Shown: positions 33,237 to 41,895, numbered from the stretch's first letter. The stretch is DNA of 64,000 nt from Dokdonia sinensis (GCF_003688895.1 NZ_REFV01000010.1:62001-126000); one strand, 5' to 3'. Notes: generated from the letters alone by a model not told the origin. Numbers and translations: made by a program.

Positions 33237-35045
33237 ATGAACCAACCCACCAAACACCTCGCCATCGTAGGCGGAGGACCGCGCGGACTTTACGCGCTGG
33301 AGAGTCTTTATCTCGCACTCCACAATAGCGATACTCACAAAAAACTTAAAATCACGCTTTTTGAGCCATTCCGCCATCGTGGTTCTGGCTGGGTATGGAG
33401 TCCCTCGCAGGTAGATACAAATTGGCTCAATATTACGGAGCGTGCGCTTCAAAACTTACCTGGTAGACCTGAAATGCGTATAGGGGAAACGATTATCCCG
33501 AGCTTCCCATCTTATACAGAATGGCTTCCTAAAGAAGAACAAAACCCGCCCGCGACGCATCCTGACCAATTTCCGCCACGGGCAAAAATGGGAACTTACC
33601 TCAACGCACGGTTTGAGACGATAGCTCAAACACTTATGGGTTCTGGATGGCTGGAAATAATAGAAGGTGGAGTGACGAAGCTGGATTATGATGGGAGGTT
33701 TTTTACCGCTTGCGCGAAAGCGAACAACACCCCAATCCACAATAACGACAATCAAGATGCCGAACATTTTGAAATATCTCATATAGACGAAGTCGTCTTA
33801 ACCATAGGTCATCAAGACACCGAACTATCCGACCAACTAAAATCGTGGAAAGCACACGTCGCAAAAGCCAAAACCCCACTCCTATTTACGGAAGCCTACC
33901 CAATCGAAAAGATTTTGGAGGCAAAAATAGATGCAGAAAATACCGTTGCTTTCAGAGGGTTTGGACTAGCCATGATTGATCAGATTAGGGCGCTTACCTT
34001 AAAGAAAGGTGGTCGTTTTGAGGTCATAAATGAAGAAACTCAAGAGCTTACATATTATTCTTCGGCTGAGCATCCACAACAATTTGTGGCGTTTTCTCTA
34101 GATGGACTCCCGATGGTTCCCAAACCACTCAATGAAGCAATAGATAATCAATTTATGCCGAGTGATGAAGCATTGAAAACTTTCGCGAAAGCGGTACATC
34201 AAGGCGCCTGTGGAAAGCATTCGGCAGAACATCATTACTTTTTAATGGAAGAGATAGCGACGGTGGTCGTTCCAGTTTTTCAGAAATTGGGAGACAGCGC
34301 TTGGTCCCACGACCTAACTGACGAAGAGTTGTATTACCTCATCATCAATTATCTGAACGATCAAAGTTTAGAACACGAGCTCTTGCTCTTGCACAAAATA
34401 CCCGTCATCGAGATGATGGAAATGCAGGTAGCAATGGCCACGAGCAACGGTAAAATAAGTCTGGATTATTGCGTGGGACAAGTTTGGCGTCATTGCCAGC
34501 CCTCGATTTACAGCGAGTTCTCTTATCCCGATCTTCGCGACAATGTCATCGCCGAGGTCATTGCTCTGGACGAAGCCTCAAAACGCTATTCCTACGGTCC
34601 ACCGGTAGAAAGCATACAGCAATTAATAGCACTTCATAAAGCTGGGTTTTTAAATTTGGATTTTGTGAATAATCCTGATATCACGTTAGTAGATGATGGC
34701 TGGCAATTAGAGAGCAATGGTAAAAAAATCATTGTAGATGTGATGCTAAACGCGGTACTAGATCCGCCAAAATTAGTCACAGTTACCGCTCCTATCATAA
34801 AAAATTTGATGGAAAGTGACGTGATTGAAGCGTTGCACACGGACTTGGGCATACGCACAGATGATTACGGCTATGTGGAAACTCCAGAAGGAAAAAGTTT
34901 TATCCCGCTTGCGGTTTTGGGAAGGCTTTCTAAAGGGAGCGTCATAGGTGTAGATGCTATTTTAGAATGTTTCGGGGAGCGTATTAGGAATTGGGCGGAG
35001 CGGTCTGTTGCTCAAATGATAGATACTAAGAAAACGGATGGATAG
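33237..35045 (+). CDS. FAD/NAD(P)-binding protein (NAD_binding_9 type)
   Basis: 602 residues. N-terminal dinucleotide-binding IVGGGPRGLYALESL and the downstream VLTIGHQD segment are typical of the FAD-NAD(P)-binding family (Pfam NAD_binding_9) of uncharacterised oxidoreductase-like proteins. Two palindrome copies lie inside: a decayed one near 33707-33720 (ACAKA) and a near-exact one at 34180-34192 (TFAKA). No partner genes give a substrate clue; the gene is downstream of, but not obviously fused with, the NTF2-like gene. Confidence 0.85.
   Translation: MNQPTKHLAIVGGGPRGLYALESLYLALHNSDTHKKLKITLFEPFRHRGSGWVWSPSQVDTNWLNITERALQNLPGRPEMRIGETIIPSFPSYTEWLPKEEQNPPATHPDQFPPRAKMGTYLNARFETIAQTLMGSGWLEIIEGGVTKLDYDGRFFTACAKANNTPIHNNDNQDAEHFEISHIDEVVLTIGHQDTELSDQLKSWKAHVAKAKTPLLFTEAYPIEKILEAKIDAENTVAFRGFGLAMIDQIRALTLKKGGRFEVINEETQELTYYSSAEHPQQFVAFSLDGLPMVPKPLNEAIDNQFMPSDEALKTFAKAVHQGACGKHSAEHHYFLMEEIATVVVPVFQKLGDSAWSHDLTDEELYYLIINYLNDQSLEHELLLLHKIPVIEMMEMQVAMATSNGKISLDYCVGQVWRHCQPSIYSEFSYPDLRDNVIAEVIALDEASKRYSYGPPVESIQQLIALHKAGFLNLDFVNNPDITLVDDGWQLESNGKKIIVDVMLNAVLDPPKLVTVTAPIIKNLMESDVIEALHTDLGIRTDDYGYVETPEGKSFIPLAVLGRLSKGSVIGVDAILECFGERIRNWAERSVAQMIDTKKTDG
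34180..34192. repeat. palindrome copy in FAD-protein gene (13 of 14 bases)
   Basis: CTTTCGCGAAAGC preceded by A instead of G; reads TFAKA. Confidence 0.85.
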
Positions 35046-35079
35046 AACGTTTTAAGCTACTGGGATCAACTTGATATAT

Positions 35080-35115
35080 GCTTTCGCGCCTGCCTGCCGG
35101 ACAGGCAGGAAAGCG
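35080..35115. repeat. split palindrome with 21-bp insert
   Basis: GCTTTCGCG (35080-35088), then a 21-bp near-palindrome of the CCTGCCTGCCGG type (35089-35109), then AAAGCG (35110-35115). Lies 35 bp after the FAD-protein gene. Confidence 0.85.
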
Positions 35116-35184
35116 TTAATATAAAATTAAACACGCTAAAATACTGAACTTTAGTTCTTACTTTTAAGACTAAGAATTTATCGT

Positions 35185-35490
35185 ATGAAAACATTAGAAT
35201 CACTCACCTTAAAGAACAATACGGAGAAGAAGCAATTTGAACTTTTGGTTGAAAATAATTTGGCCCGTATAGAATATATTAAAACACAGGATAAGATATA
35301 CCTCACGCATACCGAGGTTCCGTCAGAATTAGAAGGAAAAGGTGTAGGCACCGCTATGGTTCATAAGACATTAGAATGGGTAAAAAATAATGATCTCACA
35401 CTTATACCCTTGTGCCCCTTTGTTGCACTTTATATTAAAAAGAATCCTGAGTACAAATCCCTTGTACTTAAAGGAATAAACATCGCATAA
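35185..35490 (+). CDS. GNAT-like N-acetyltransferase, YjdJ type
   Basis: 101 residues, the small size of this subfamily. The LTHTEVPSELEGKGVGTAMV acetyl-CoA loop and LIPLCPFVALYIKKNPEY match the COG2388/YjdJ (Acetyltransf_CG) family. It is followed after 2 nt by a YjdI/CDGSH protein gene, the same association as yjdJ-yjdI in E. coli. Substrate unknown. Confidence 0.9.
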   Translation: MKTLESLTLKNNTEKKQFELLVENNLARIEYIKTQDKIYLTHTEVPSELEGKGVGTAMVHKTLEWVKNNDLTLIPLCPFVALYIKKNPEYKSLVLKGINIA

Positions 35491-35492
35491 TT

Positions 35493-35930
35493 ATGAGCAA
35501 GATAAAGGACTACAGCAACGGAGAGATTACAGTACATTGGGAGCCCAGTAAATGCTGGCATTTTGGTGCCTGTGTTAGAATGCTTCCTGACGTATATGAC
35601 CCAGAGAAAAAACCGTGGATCACCCCAGAAGACGCGACCACAGAAGCACTTAAAAATCAAATTGCACAATGTCCGTCTGGAGCCCTCTCCTATTCTATGG
35701 ACTCACAAACCATCACCAGCGCAGAAGAAGGAATACGACATTTGAACATCCTTAAGGATGGACCTATACTGAGTAAAAAAGAAGTCCTTGTGACGTATGA
35801 AGACGGTACGAAGGAAACCAAGTTTACCCGCAGGTCTTACTGTCGTTGTGGTGCGTCAGATAATCTGCCCTTCTGCAACGGAAATCATAATAAAAACAAC
35901 TTTAAAGCAGAAGCGCACAATCCAGAATAA
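35493..35930 (+). CDS. YjdI-like (4Fe-4S) domain fused to CDGSH iron-sulfur domain
   Basis: 145 residues. The N-terminal part (about 1-70) matches the Fer4_19/YjdI domain, with KCWHFGACVRMLPDVY and AQCPSGALSY supplying cysteines. The C-terminal part (about 95-140) is a CDGSH domain with YCRCGASDNLPFCNGNH; the usual CDG(S/A/T)H is here CNGNH, with Asn for Asp, while the three Cys and the His ligand remain. The fusion puts two Fe-S modules in one small cytoplasmic protein, likely in redox or Fe-S handling. Gaps of 2 and 3 nt to its neighbours indicate an operon. Confidence 0.9.
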   Translation: MSKIKDYSNGEITVHWEPSKCWHFGACVRMLPDVYDPEKKPWITPEDATTEALKNQIAQCPSGALSYSMDSQTITSAEEGIRHLNILKDGPILSKKEVLVTYEDGTKETKFTRRSYCRCGASDNLPFCNGNHNKNNFKAEAHNPE

Positions 35931-35933
35931 TTT

Positions 35934-36647
35934 ATGAAAACAGAAATCTATAAAGCAGACTCCCGTGGCCACGTAGACCACGGCTGGCTCACGAGTTACC
36001 ACACCTTTAGTTTTGCAAATTACCACAATCCTGAGCGTATGAACTTTGGCGCAATGCGCGTGCTTAATGATGATAGGGTTGCTCCTGGACGGGGTTTTGA
36101 TACCCATCGGCATCTCAATATGGAGATTGTTTCTATCCCGCTTTCGGGAGATCTTGAGCATAAGGATAGTATGGGGAATGAGACCATTATACGAGAGGGT
36201 GATATCCAAGTGATGAGCGCAGGTACTGGGATTAATCACAGCGAGTACAACAAAAATGACGACCAAGAAGTCAAGTTTCTACAGATTTGGATAATGCCTA
36301 ATGCACGTCCCGTAGCACCTCGCTACGACCAGATGCGCATCAATGAGAATGGTGTAAAAAATGAATTTGTTCAAATTTTATCTCCAGATAAAGATGATGA
36401 AGGCGTGTGGATTTATCAAAAAGCGTGGTTTCATATAGGAGAATTTACCGAGGAGACGACTGCAATATACACACTCAAGAATGAAAATGACGGTCTTTTT
36501 GTTTTTGTGCTAGAAGGAACCATACAGATTGCTGGAGAGATACTGCGCAAGCGTGACGCGATAGGTATCTCTGACATTACCGAAGCAGAAATCTCGGCTC
36601 AGTCTGGCTCAAAAGTGTTGCTTATTGAAGTTCCGATGGATTTTTAA
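35934..36647 (+). CDS. pirin-family bicupin protein
   Basis: 237 residues. N-terminal cupin with the GFDTHRHLNMEIVSIPLSG and LEHKDSMGN metal-binding motifs (three His and a Glu), MSAGTGINHSEYN, and a C-terminal cupin. Family members bind iron or other metals; some (YhhW) oxidise quercetin. It is the third gene of the GNAT-YjdI/CDGSH-pirin operon and is followed by a terminator, which suggests a redox or metal-stress cassette. Confidence 0.93.
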   Translation: MKTEIYKADSRGHVDHGWLTSYHTFSFANYHNPERMNFGAMRVLNDDRVAPGRGFDTHRHLNMEIVSIPLSGDLEHKDSMGNETIIREGDIQVMSAGTGINHSEYNKNDDQEVKFLQIWIMPNARPVAPRYDQMRINENGVKNEFVQILSPDKDDEGVWIYQKAWFHIGEFTEETTAIYTLKNENDGLFVFVLEGTIQIAGEILRKRDAIGISDITEAEISAQSGSKVLLIEVPMDF

Positions 36648-36712
36648 TCGTTGGTCGATAGTTTAGGATTCAAATCTTCAAGGCTTGCCTTACAAAAGGC
36701 ATTTCGATTAAT

Positions 36713-36743
36713 ACCTCAATGGTTTCATTGAGGTTTTCTTTTT
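36713..36743 (+). terminator. Rho-independent terminator
   Basis: ACCTCAATG / CATTGAGGT stem with a 4-nt loop, then TTTCTTTTT, after the pirin gene. Confidence 0.9.
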
Positions 36744-36745
36744 CT

Positions 36746-36759
36746 GCTTTCGCGAAAGC
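36746..36759. repeat. intergenic palindrome copy
   Basis: Exact 14-mer immediately after the terminator and 37 bp before the YbjQ-like gene. Confidence 0.95.
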
Positions 36760-36796
36760 GTAATAAACCCTATTTTCACAAGAGAAAAACAAAACA

Positions 36797-37114
36797 ATGA
36801 TTTTATCCACTACTGATACTATTCAAGGAAAGGAGATTCATACCTACTTAGGTTTAGTTTCTGCGACTATCTATACGAGTTCATTTAAGACAAAAGGGCT
36901 CTCGTTTAAAGACCAATTCAATAGCGAAAAGACCTATGAGAATTATGAGAAAGGTCTGGAAGCGGCAAAAGAAGAAGCTTTTATACGCTTAAGAGAGAAT
37001 GCAAAGGCAATGCAAGCAAATGCTATTGTAGGTATTAGTATGGACGTTGAAACGATGGGACAAGTAAATCTAACAACGATATCTGTTATGGGGACGGCAG
37101 TCGCCCTTAAGTAA
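36797..37114 (+). CDS. YbjQ-family (UPF0145) protein
   Basis: 105 residues; the ILSTTDTIQGKEIHTYLGLV opening, the middle AAKEEAFIRLRENAKAMQAN helix and the GISMDVETMG strand are typical of the YbjQ/heavy-metal-binding-like family, which forms pentameric rings. Cytoplasmic, function unclear. The stop codon overlaps the next start (TAATG). Confidence 0.92.
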   Translation: MILSTTDTIQGKEIHTYLGLVSATIYTSSFKTKGLSFKDQFNSEKTYENYEKGLEAAKEEAFIRLRENAKAMQANAIVGISMDVETMGQVNLTTISVMGTAVALK

Positions 37115-37563
37115 TGAAAATAGAACGTACTTCATCTCAAAACCCAGCATTTCAAGGTCTTGTGGAACTGCTGGACAGCTATCTTGCTGAAATAGATGGC
37201 GATGAGAACAAATTTTATGCGCAATTCAATACCACAGCAACTTTAGATAATTGCCTTGTACTATATGATAATGGTGTTGCTGTAGGTTGCGGAGCCATAC
37301 GTGAAATGGATAACCAAGCGTTTGAGATAAAACGAATGTTTGTGCATCCAACGGCACGAGGAAACGGTTTTGGAAAAGCCATCGTAAAAGCGCTAGAAGA
37401 TTGGGCACGCGAGCTGGGCGTCACAAGATGCCTACTGGAAACTGGAAAACGTATGCCAGATGCCGTTGCGCTGTACAAGAAATTAGGATACACCCAGATA
37501 GAAAATTATGAACCTTACGTGGGTGTTGAAAATAGTGTTTGTTTCGAAAAACCCATATGTTAG
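37114..37563 (+). CDS. GNAT N-acetyltransferase
   Basis: 149 residues. The acetyl-CoA-binding loop is VHPTARGNGFGKAIVKALEDWA, preceded by the EIKRMF strand and followed by LETGKRMPDAVALYKKLGY. Translationally coupled to the YbjQ-like gene by a one-base TAATG overlap. Substrate unknown. Confidence 0.93.
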   Translation: MKIERTSSQNPAFQGLVELLDSYLAEIDGDENKFYAQFNTTATLDNCLVLYDNGVAVGCGAIREMDNQAFEIKRMFVHPTARGNGFGKAIVKALEDWARELGVTRCLLETGKRMPDAVALYKKLGYTQIENYEPYVGVENSVCFEKPIC

Positions 37564-37647
37564 AATACTCACATTTGTGAAGGAGTTAAGAAACTGGTCT
37601 TGCGTTAGATTGTATTTTGCAATGAACTAACCAAACCATTTACAACT

Positions 37648-38730
37648 TTGAAACTCAAGCATTTTTTACAAGGTTTTGGCATCCTTGCCGTAATCCTCAC
37701 GCTATTACCACTCATTGCCATAGACTACTGGTGGATTCGGATTTTTGATTTCCCCCACGCACAACTCACTACCCTTACCCTTATAGCCATTGTAACTTAT
37801 TTTATCAAGTTTGACATAAAATACTATAAAGACTACCTGTTTGTGTCTGTGCTTATCGCCTGCTTCGCATTTCAACTCACAAAAATTTACTCCTACACTC
37901 CTTTTTCAGGTAAAGAAGCTTTAGATAGTACTATCACCTCTCAAGATAGTTCCTTGACTATTTATAGCGCTAACGTTCTCCAAAAAAACGAGGAATACCA
38001 GCTAGTTCTCGACCAGATTGAGCAAAGAAACCCGGATATCGTTTTGTTAATGGAGACGGATACAAAGTGGAAAGATGGGGTAAATGGTACGCTTTCGCAA
38101 AAATATCCACACCACCTACTACAGCCATTTGATAATACCTACGGGATGCTACTTTACTCAAAACTCCCAATGACCGATGCAAAAATCAAATTCTTGGTAG
38201 ACAAGGAAATTCCTTCAATGGAAGCGAAGGTCACTTTGCGTAATGGTGATAAATTTCAGCTTTATGCCATTCACCCCACACCGCCTATGCCACAGCATAA
38301 TCCAATGAGTTCTGACAGAGATACAGAAATGATGAAAACAGCTTTTAGTGCAAATGAACGAACAATGCCGGTAATTGTAATAGGCGATTTTAACGATGTA
38401 GCCTGGTCAAACACTACTTCTCTTTTCAGAAAAATAAGTCGCTTACTGGACCCACGCATAGGTCGCGGATTTTATAATACGTTCAATGCAAAAAATATAA
38501 TGTTGCGCTGGCCACTAGATCACTTATTCATATCTGAGGAATTTCGTGTACAAAGTCTGGAGCGTACAGATCATATAAAATCAGACCACTTTCCTGTATT
38601 CACAGAACTAACTTTTGAGCCCGAAAAGGCAAGTGAACAGAAAGCAGATGAGCCAAGTCCTGCACAAATAAAGAATGCAGAAGAACAGCTTAAAGAGCAA
38701 AATCTTTTAGATATGCAAATAAAATACTGA
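37648..38730 (+). CDS. membrane-anchored endonuclease/exonuclease/phosphatase-family protein
   Basis: 360 residues from a TTG start (no better in-frame ATG). Three hydrophobic helices occupy the first 80 residues (about 5-25, 33-52 and 60-78). An EEP domain follows with IYSANVLQKNEE, DIVLLMETD (metal-binding Glu), IHPTPP, VIVIGDFNDV and DHLFIS...SDHFPVF. The catalytic part is predicted outside the inner membrane. Substrate may be nucleic acid, lipid or phosphoester. A decayed palindrome copy near 38090 reads TLSQK. Confidence 0.9.
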   Translation: MKLKHFLQGFGILAVILTLLPLIAIDYWWIRIFDFPHAQLTTLTLIAIVTYFIKFDIKYYKDYLFVSVLIACFAFQLTKIYSYTPFSGKEALDSTITSQDSSLTIYSANVLQKNEEYQLVLDQIEQRNPDIVLLMETDTKWKDGVNGTLSQKYPHHLLQPFDNTYGMLLYSKLPMTDAKIKFLVDKEIPSMEAKVTLRNGDKFQLYAIHPTPPMPQHNPMSSDRDTEMMKTAFSANERTMPVIVIGDFNDVAWSNTTSLFRKISRLLDPRIGRGFYNTFNAKNIMLRWPLDHLFISEEFRVQSLERTDHIKSDHFPVFTELTFEPEKASEQKADEPSPAQIKNAEEQLKEQNLLDMQIKY

Positions 38731-38824
38731 AAATAGACGCTTCCTATGTTACTGCTATTTTATAGATAAATATGTGACATAGCACTCAAATTCTGAATTT
38801 CCTCGGACAACTAATTTTTTTTAT

Positions 38825-38865
38825 GCTTTCGCGATTCATCCTGAGCTTGTCTCAGGAAAGCGTAC
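38825..38865. repeat. split palindrome, left arm of 41-bp inverted repeat
   Basis: GCTTTCGCG (38825-38833), a 23-bp insert (38834-38856) with the CCTGAG / CTCAGG hairpin, then AAAGCGTAC (38857-38865). Its reverse complement is identical over 41 bp to 40932-40972. Confidence 0.92.
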
Positions 38866-38924
38866 CCATTTCTAAAAAATACATCTATTTACATTTAGGT
38901 AACAGTAGTCGTAGTGACAAATAG

Positions 38925-38932
38925 TATTTTTG
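38925..38932 (+). promoter_or_regulatory. candidate -7 box (TATTTTTG) for nuclease gene
   Basis: Exact TAnnTTTG match 18 nt before the ATG at 38951; no clear -33 box. Confidence 0.5.
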
Positions 38933-38950
38933 CAGTATCAATACAGTCTT

Positions 38951-40912
38951 ATGAAAAAGTCCTTAGTTTTTGCTTTCCTATTATTATTTAGTGCCACCCT
39001 TTTTGCACAAGTAACTATAAATGAACTGGATTCAGACACTCCCAGTACAGATAGACTGGAAATCATAGAGCTTCTCACCGAGACCCCAGAAATGTCTTTA
39101 GATGGTTTTGTCCTAGTGCTGTTCAACGGTTCGGACAGCGGCGGGGATAGTAGTTATTTTGTACTGGATCTTGATGGGCTCGTGTCTGACGTAAATGGTA
39201 TTGTACTTATAGGAAATAACGATGTATCTCCTGTTCCTGACTTTATCCTCTTTGACAGTACTATTCAAAATGGAGCAGATGCCGTGGCTATATACGCTGG
39301 CGACGATACTGATTTTCCTGAATTTACGGTGGCTACGACCACAAATCTTATAGACGCCTTAGTCTATGATACTAATGATAGCGACGATACTGATCTTCTG
39401 GCATTACTAGGAGAAACCGAACAAATAAATGAAGGCGGTAACGGTCCTTCTGACACCAATTCTATTCAAGCAGATGGTACCGGAGGATACAATGTGACAT
39501 TACCAACACCAGGCGCGTTAAATGACGGAAGTGGTGTAATTTTTAATCTTGTGGGGTACACCGTTGCTCAGGAGCAATATGACGAAGGGGATGCCATAGA
39601 CATTGTATTTACTACTACAGAAAATGTAACTGAGGATACCACATTTACCTTTACACTAGATAATGAAGGATTTGATACAGATGACTTTACTGGTGCTACG
39701 GAAATTATAATCCTAAGTGGGGAAAATACCGCCACCAGAACGATTACCACTATAGATGATAGTGAAGATGAAGGTGATGAGGTGATGAAAATTACCTTTG
39801 GCGATCTACCTGATGGTTTTAAGCGTGCAAATGATAATCTAGAAGTACGCATTGTAGATAATGACTTTACAATGGCCAGTTGGGGAACACCGCTTAATCC
39901 AACCTTTGATCAAGTAGAAAGCACACAGCCTAACGGATATTATGACCCTATAGACGGTTTAGCAGATGATGCGCTGGTACAAGCCATACAAGACATCATT
40001 GCAGACCCAGATGTGGTCCGTGCTCAAACTTATGCAGACGTTATTGATATTTTAAAGCGTGCAGACCAAAGCCCACTTAATAGTAATCAAGTTTGGCTCG
40101 TTTACACAGAGCAACAAAGACCTAAATTAGATTTTCAAACATCTGGCGGGAGCAATACTGGTTTATGGAATAGAGAACACACCTACCCGCGGTCCCGTGG
40201 TGGTTTTTTTGACATTGAAGCAGATGAGATTGCAGATGGAATTGATATATTCTTCCCGACCAAAGCAGACTCGCTACGTCACGCAAACAGCGATGCACAC
40301 GGATTACGCGCCGCAGACGGTCCAGAAAATAGCTCTCGTGGCAATCAAGATTATGGAGAATATAGCGGTCCTACTGGAAACCAAGGCAGTTTTTACGGAG
40401 ATGTAGCACGGAGTATATTTTTTCTCACGATACGATATAATGGAATTGATGTAGTTTCTGGTAACCCTGCAAATAGTACCGTAGGACAACTGGGCGATCT
40501 GGATGTGCTTTTAGAATGGCACCGCAATGACCCGCCTGATGATTATGAGATGAACCGCAATAACGTGGTTTATGAATGGCAATTTAACCGAAATCCTTTT
40601 ATAGATATGCCCGACCTAGCCGAGTATATTTGGGGTAATAACGTAGGTGATACTTGGACAAATCCGCTACGTGTAGATGAATTTTCGGCGGTAGACGTTC
40701 GGGTTTATCCTAATCCCAGCAATCGCACTTTTACGATTACAGCACCACAACTATCTGGAGAAGCGATCATTTATGACCAGACAGGACGGCGTATACACAG
40801 CTATCCATTTAAGAACATTATGGTTCTCAACCACAATTATCCTTCTGGTGTATATTATGTCACTCTCACATCTGATATAGGCACCGTGACTAAAAGATTG
40901 ATTGTAAGATAG
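38951..40912 (+). CDS. secreted endonuclease I with type IX secretion sorting domain
   Basis: Start placed at ATG 38951 (MKKSLVFAFL), 653 residues with a signal peptide ending TLFAQ; an upstream TTG would break it. Order: lamin-tail-like domain (about 20-180), Calx-beta-like domain (about 190-300), endonuclease I domain (about 310-560) with NREHTYPRSRGG and RHANSDAHGLRA (catalytic His region), then a Por secretion C-terminal domain opening VYPNPSNRTFTI. It is probably exported through the outer membrane by T9SS to degrade extracellular DNA. The gene is bracketed by the 41-bp inverted repeat at 38825 and 40932. Confidence 0.93.
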   Translation: MKKSLVFAFLLLFSATLFAQVTINELDSDTPSTDRLEIIELLTETPEMSLDGFVLVLFNGSDSGGDSSYFVLDLDGLVSDVNGIVLIGNNDVSPVPDFILFDSTIQNGADAVAIYAGDDTDFPEFTVATTTNLIDALVYDTNDSDDTDLLALLGETEQINEGGNGPSDTNSIQADGTGGYNVTLPTPGALNDGSGVIFNLVGYTVAQEQYDEGDAIDIVFTTTENVTEDTTFTFTLDNEGFDTDDFTGATEIIILSGENTATRTITTIDDSEDEGDEVMKITFGDLPDGFKRANDNLEVRIVDNDFTMASWGTPLNPTFDQVESTQPNGYYDPIDGLADDALVQAIQDIIADPDVVRAQTYADVIDILKRADQSPLNSNQVWLVYTEQQRPKLDFQTSGGSNTGLWNREHTYPRSRGGFFDIEADEIADGIDIFFPTKADSLRHANSDAHGLRAADGPENSSRGNQDYGEYSGPTGNQGSFYGDVARSIFFLTIRYNGIDVVSGNPANSTVGQLGDLDVLLEWHRNDPPDDYEMNRNNVVYEWQFNRNPFIDMPDLAEYIWGNNVGDTWTNPLRVDEFSAVDVRVYPNPSNRTFTITAPQLSGEAIIYDQTGRRIHSYPFKNIMVLNHNYPSGVYYVTLTSDIGTVTKRLIVR

Positions 40913-40931
40913 AGGGCTGTTATTTTTAGGA

Positions 40932-40975
40932 GTACGCTTTCCTGAGACAAGCTCAGGATGAATCGCGAAAGCGTA
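40932..40975. repeat. split palindrome, right arm of 41-bp inverted repeat
   Basis: TACGCTTT (40933-40940), a 23-bp insert (40941-40963), then CGCGAAAGCGTA (40964-40975). Inverted and identical to the copy at 38825 over 41 bp. Confidence 0.92.
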
Positions 40976-41028
40976 CCAATAATTACCACCTGTTTCTGTA
41001 CTTTTACGTAAACTAACAACACAAAACA

Positions 41029-41529
41029 ATGGCAAACATAACCTTGGGCGGAACCGCCACTAAAACAGTAGGAGAGCTCCCGAAAGTAGGAAGCACTGCA
41101 CCAGATTTCACACTTTCTAAAAATGATCTTTCCACTTGCAAATTGAGTGATTTTAAAGGTAAACGTGTTGTCCTCAATATTTTTCCGAGCGTAGACACTG
41201 GAGTTTGTGCCCAGTCTGTACGCACTTTTAATGAAAAAATGGCCGGCGCATCAAACACAGAAGTACTTTGTATATCGCGCGACTTACCATTTGCACAAGC
41301 GCGTTTTTGTGCGGCCGAAGGTATCGAAAACGTGCATACTCTTTCTGATTTTAAAACAGGAAAATTTGGTACGGACTATGGCGTTACCATCGAGGACGGA
41401 GGTTTTTCTGGATTACATTCACGCGCAGTGGTTGTGATAAATGAGGACGGAAAAGTAGCTTACACAGAACAAGTTCCAGAGATAGGACAAGAACCTAATT
41501 ATGAGGGTGCGCTAAATGCCTTAAAGTAA
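41029..41529 (+). CDS. tpx: thiol peroxidase
   Basis: 166 residues, the family length. The peroxidatic Cys is in FPSVDTGVCAQSVR and the resolving Cys in ARFCAAEG, the atypical 2-Cys Tpx pattern. It reduces hydrogen and alkyl peroxides with thioredoxin. The dgkA-like gene follows after 3 nt. The start is preceded by TACTTTTA, a one-mismatch -7 box. Confidence 0.96.
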   Translation: MANITLGGTATKTVGELPKVGSTAPDFTLSKNDLSTCKLSDFKGKRVVLNIFPSVDTGVCAQSVRTFNEKMAGASNTEVLCISRDLPFAQARFCAAEGIENVHTLSDFKTGKFGTDYGVTIEDGGFSGLHSRAVVVINEDGKVAYTEQVPEIGQEPNYEGALNALK

Positions 41530-41532
41530 TCT

Positions 41533-41895
41533 ATGGCTCTCAAATTTATAAAAGGACGCCTCAAGGGAATGAAGTATTCATTTCAGGGAGGCATCCATCT
41601 TTTAAAGACTGAGGCAAGTATTCAGGTACAATTTGGGATTTTTGTATTGGTAACGATTGCCGGCTTTTTCTTTAAAATTTCAAACTACGAGTGGATAGCA
41701 CAATTTCTATGCGTAGGACTTGTAATGACCGCAGAAGGTTTAAACACCGCTATAGAGGGCGTTGCAGATTTTATCCATCCGGATTATCACGAGAAAATAG
41801 GTCGCATTAAGGATGTAGCTGCGGGAGCCGTAGGTATTGCCGCACTTGTCTCTGTTATTGTGGCTGGAATTATTTACTTGCCTAAGATTTTTTAG
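41533..41895 (+). CDS. dgkA: diacylglycerol kinase-family protein
   Basis: 120 residues with three transmembrane helices. The family motif region is GLVMTAEGLNTAIEGVADFI followed by KDVAAGAVGIAAL. Prokaryotic DgkA-type enzymes phosphorylate diacylglycerol or undecaprenol in the inner membrane; which one applies here is not decidable. Its 3' end overlaps the convergent DinB gene by 14 bp. Confidence 0.93.
   Translation: MALKFIKGRLKGMKYSFQGGIHLLKTEASIQVQFGIFVLVTIAGFFFKISNYEWIAQFLCVGLVMTAEGLNTAIEGVADFIHPDYHEKIGRIKDVAAGAVGIAALVSVIVAGIIYLPKIF

Noticed and set aside
38925-38950. TTG start at 38930 for the nuclease
   Set aside because: It falls inside the predicted -7 promoter box, and the ATG at 38951 gives a standard signal peptide.
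38825-40975. Insertion sequence or composite transposon around the nuclease gene
   Set aside because: No transposase frame and no flanking target duplication could be seen; reported instead as an inverted-repeat-bracketed gene.
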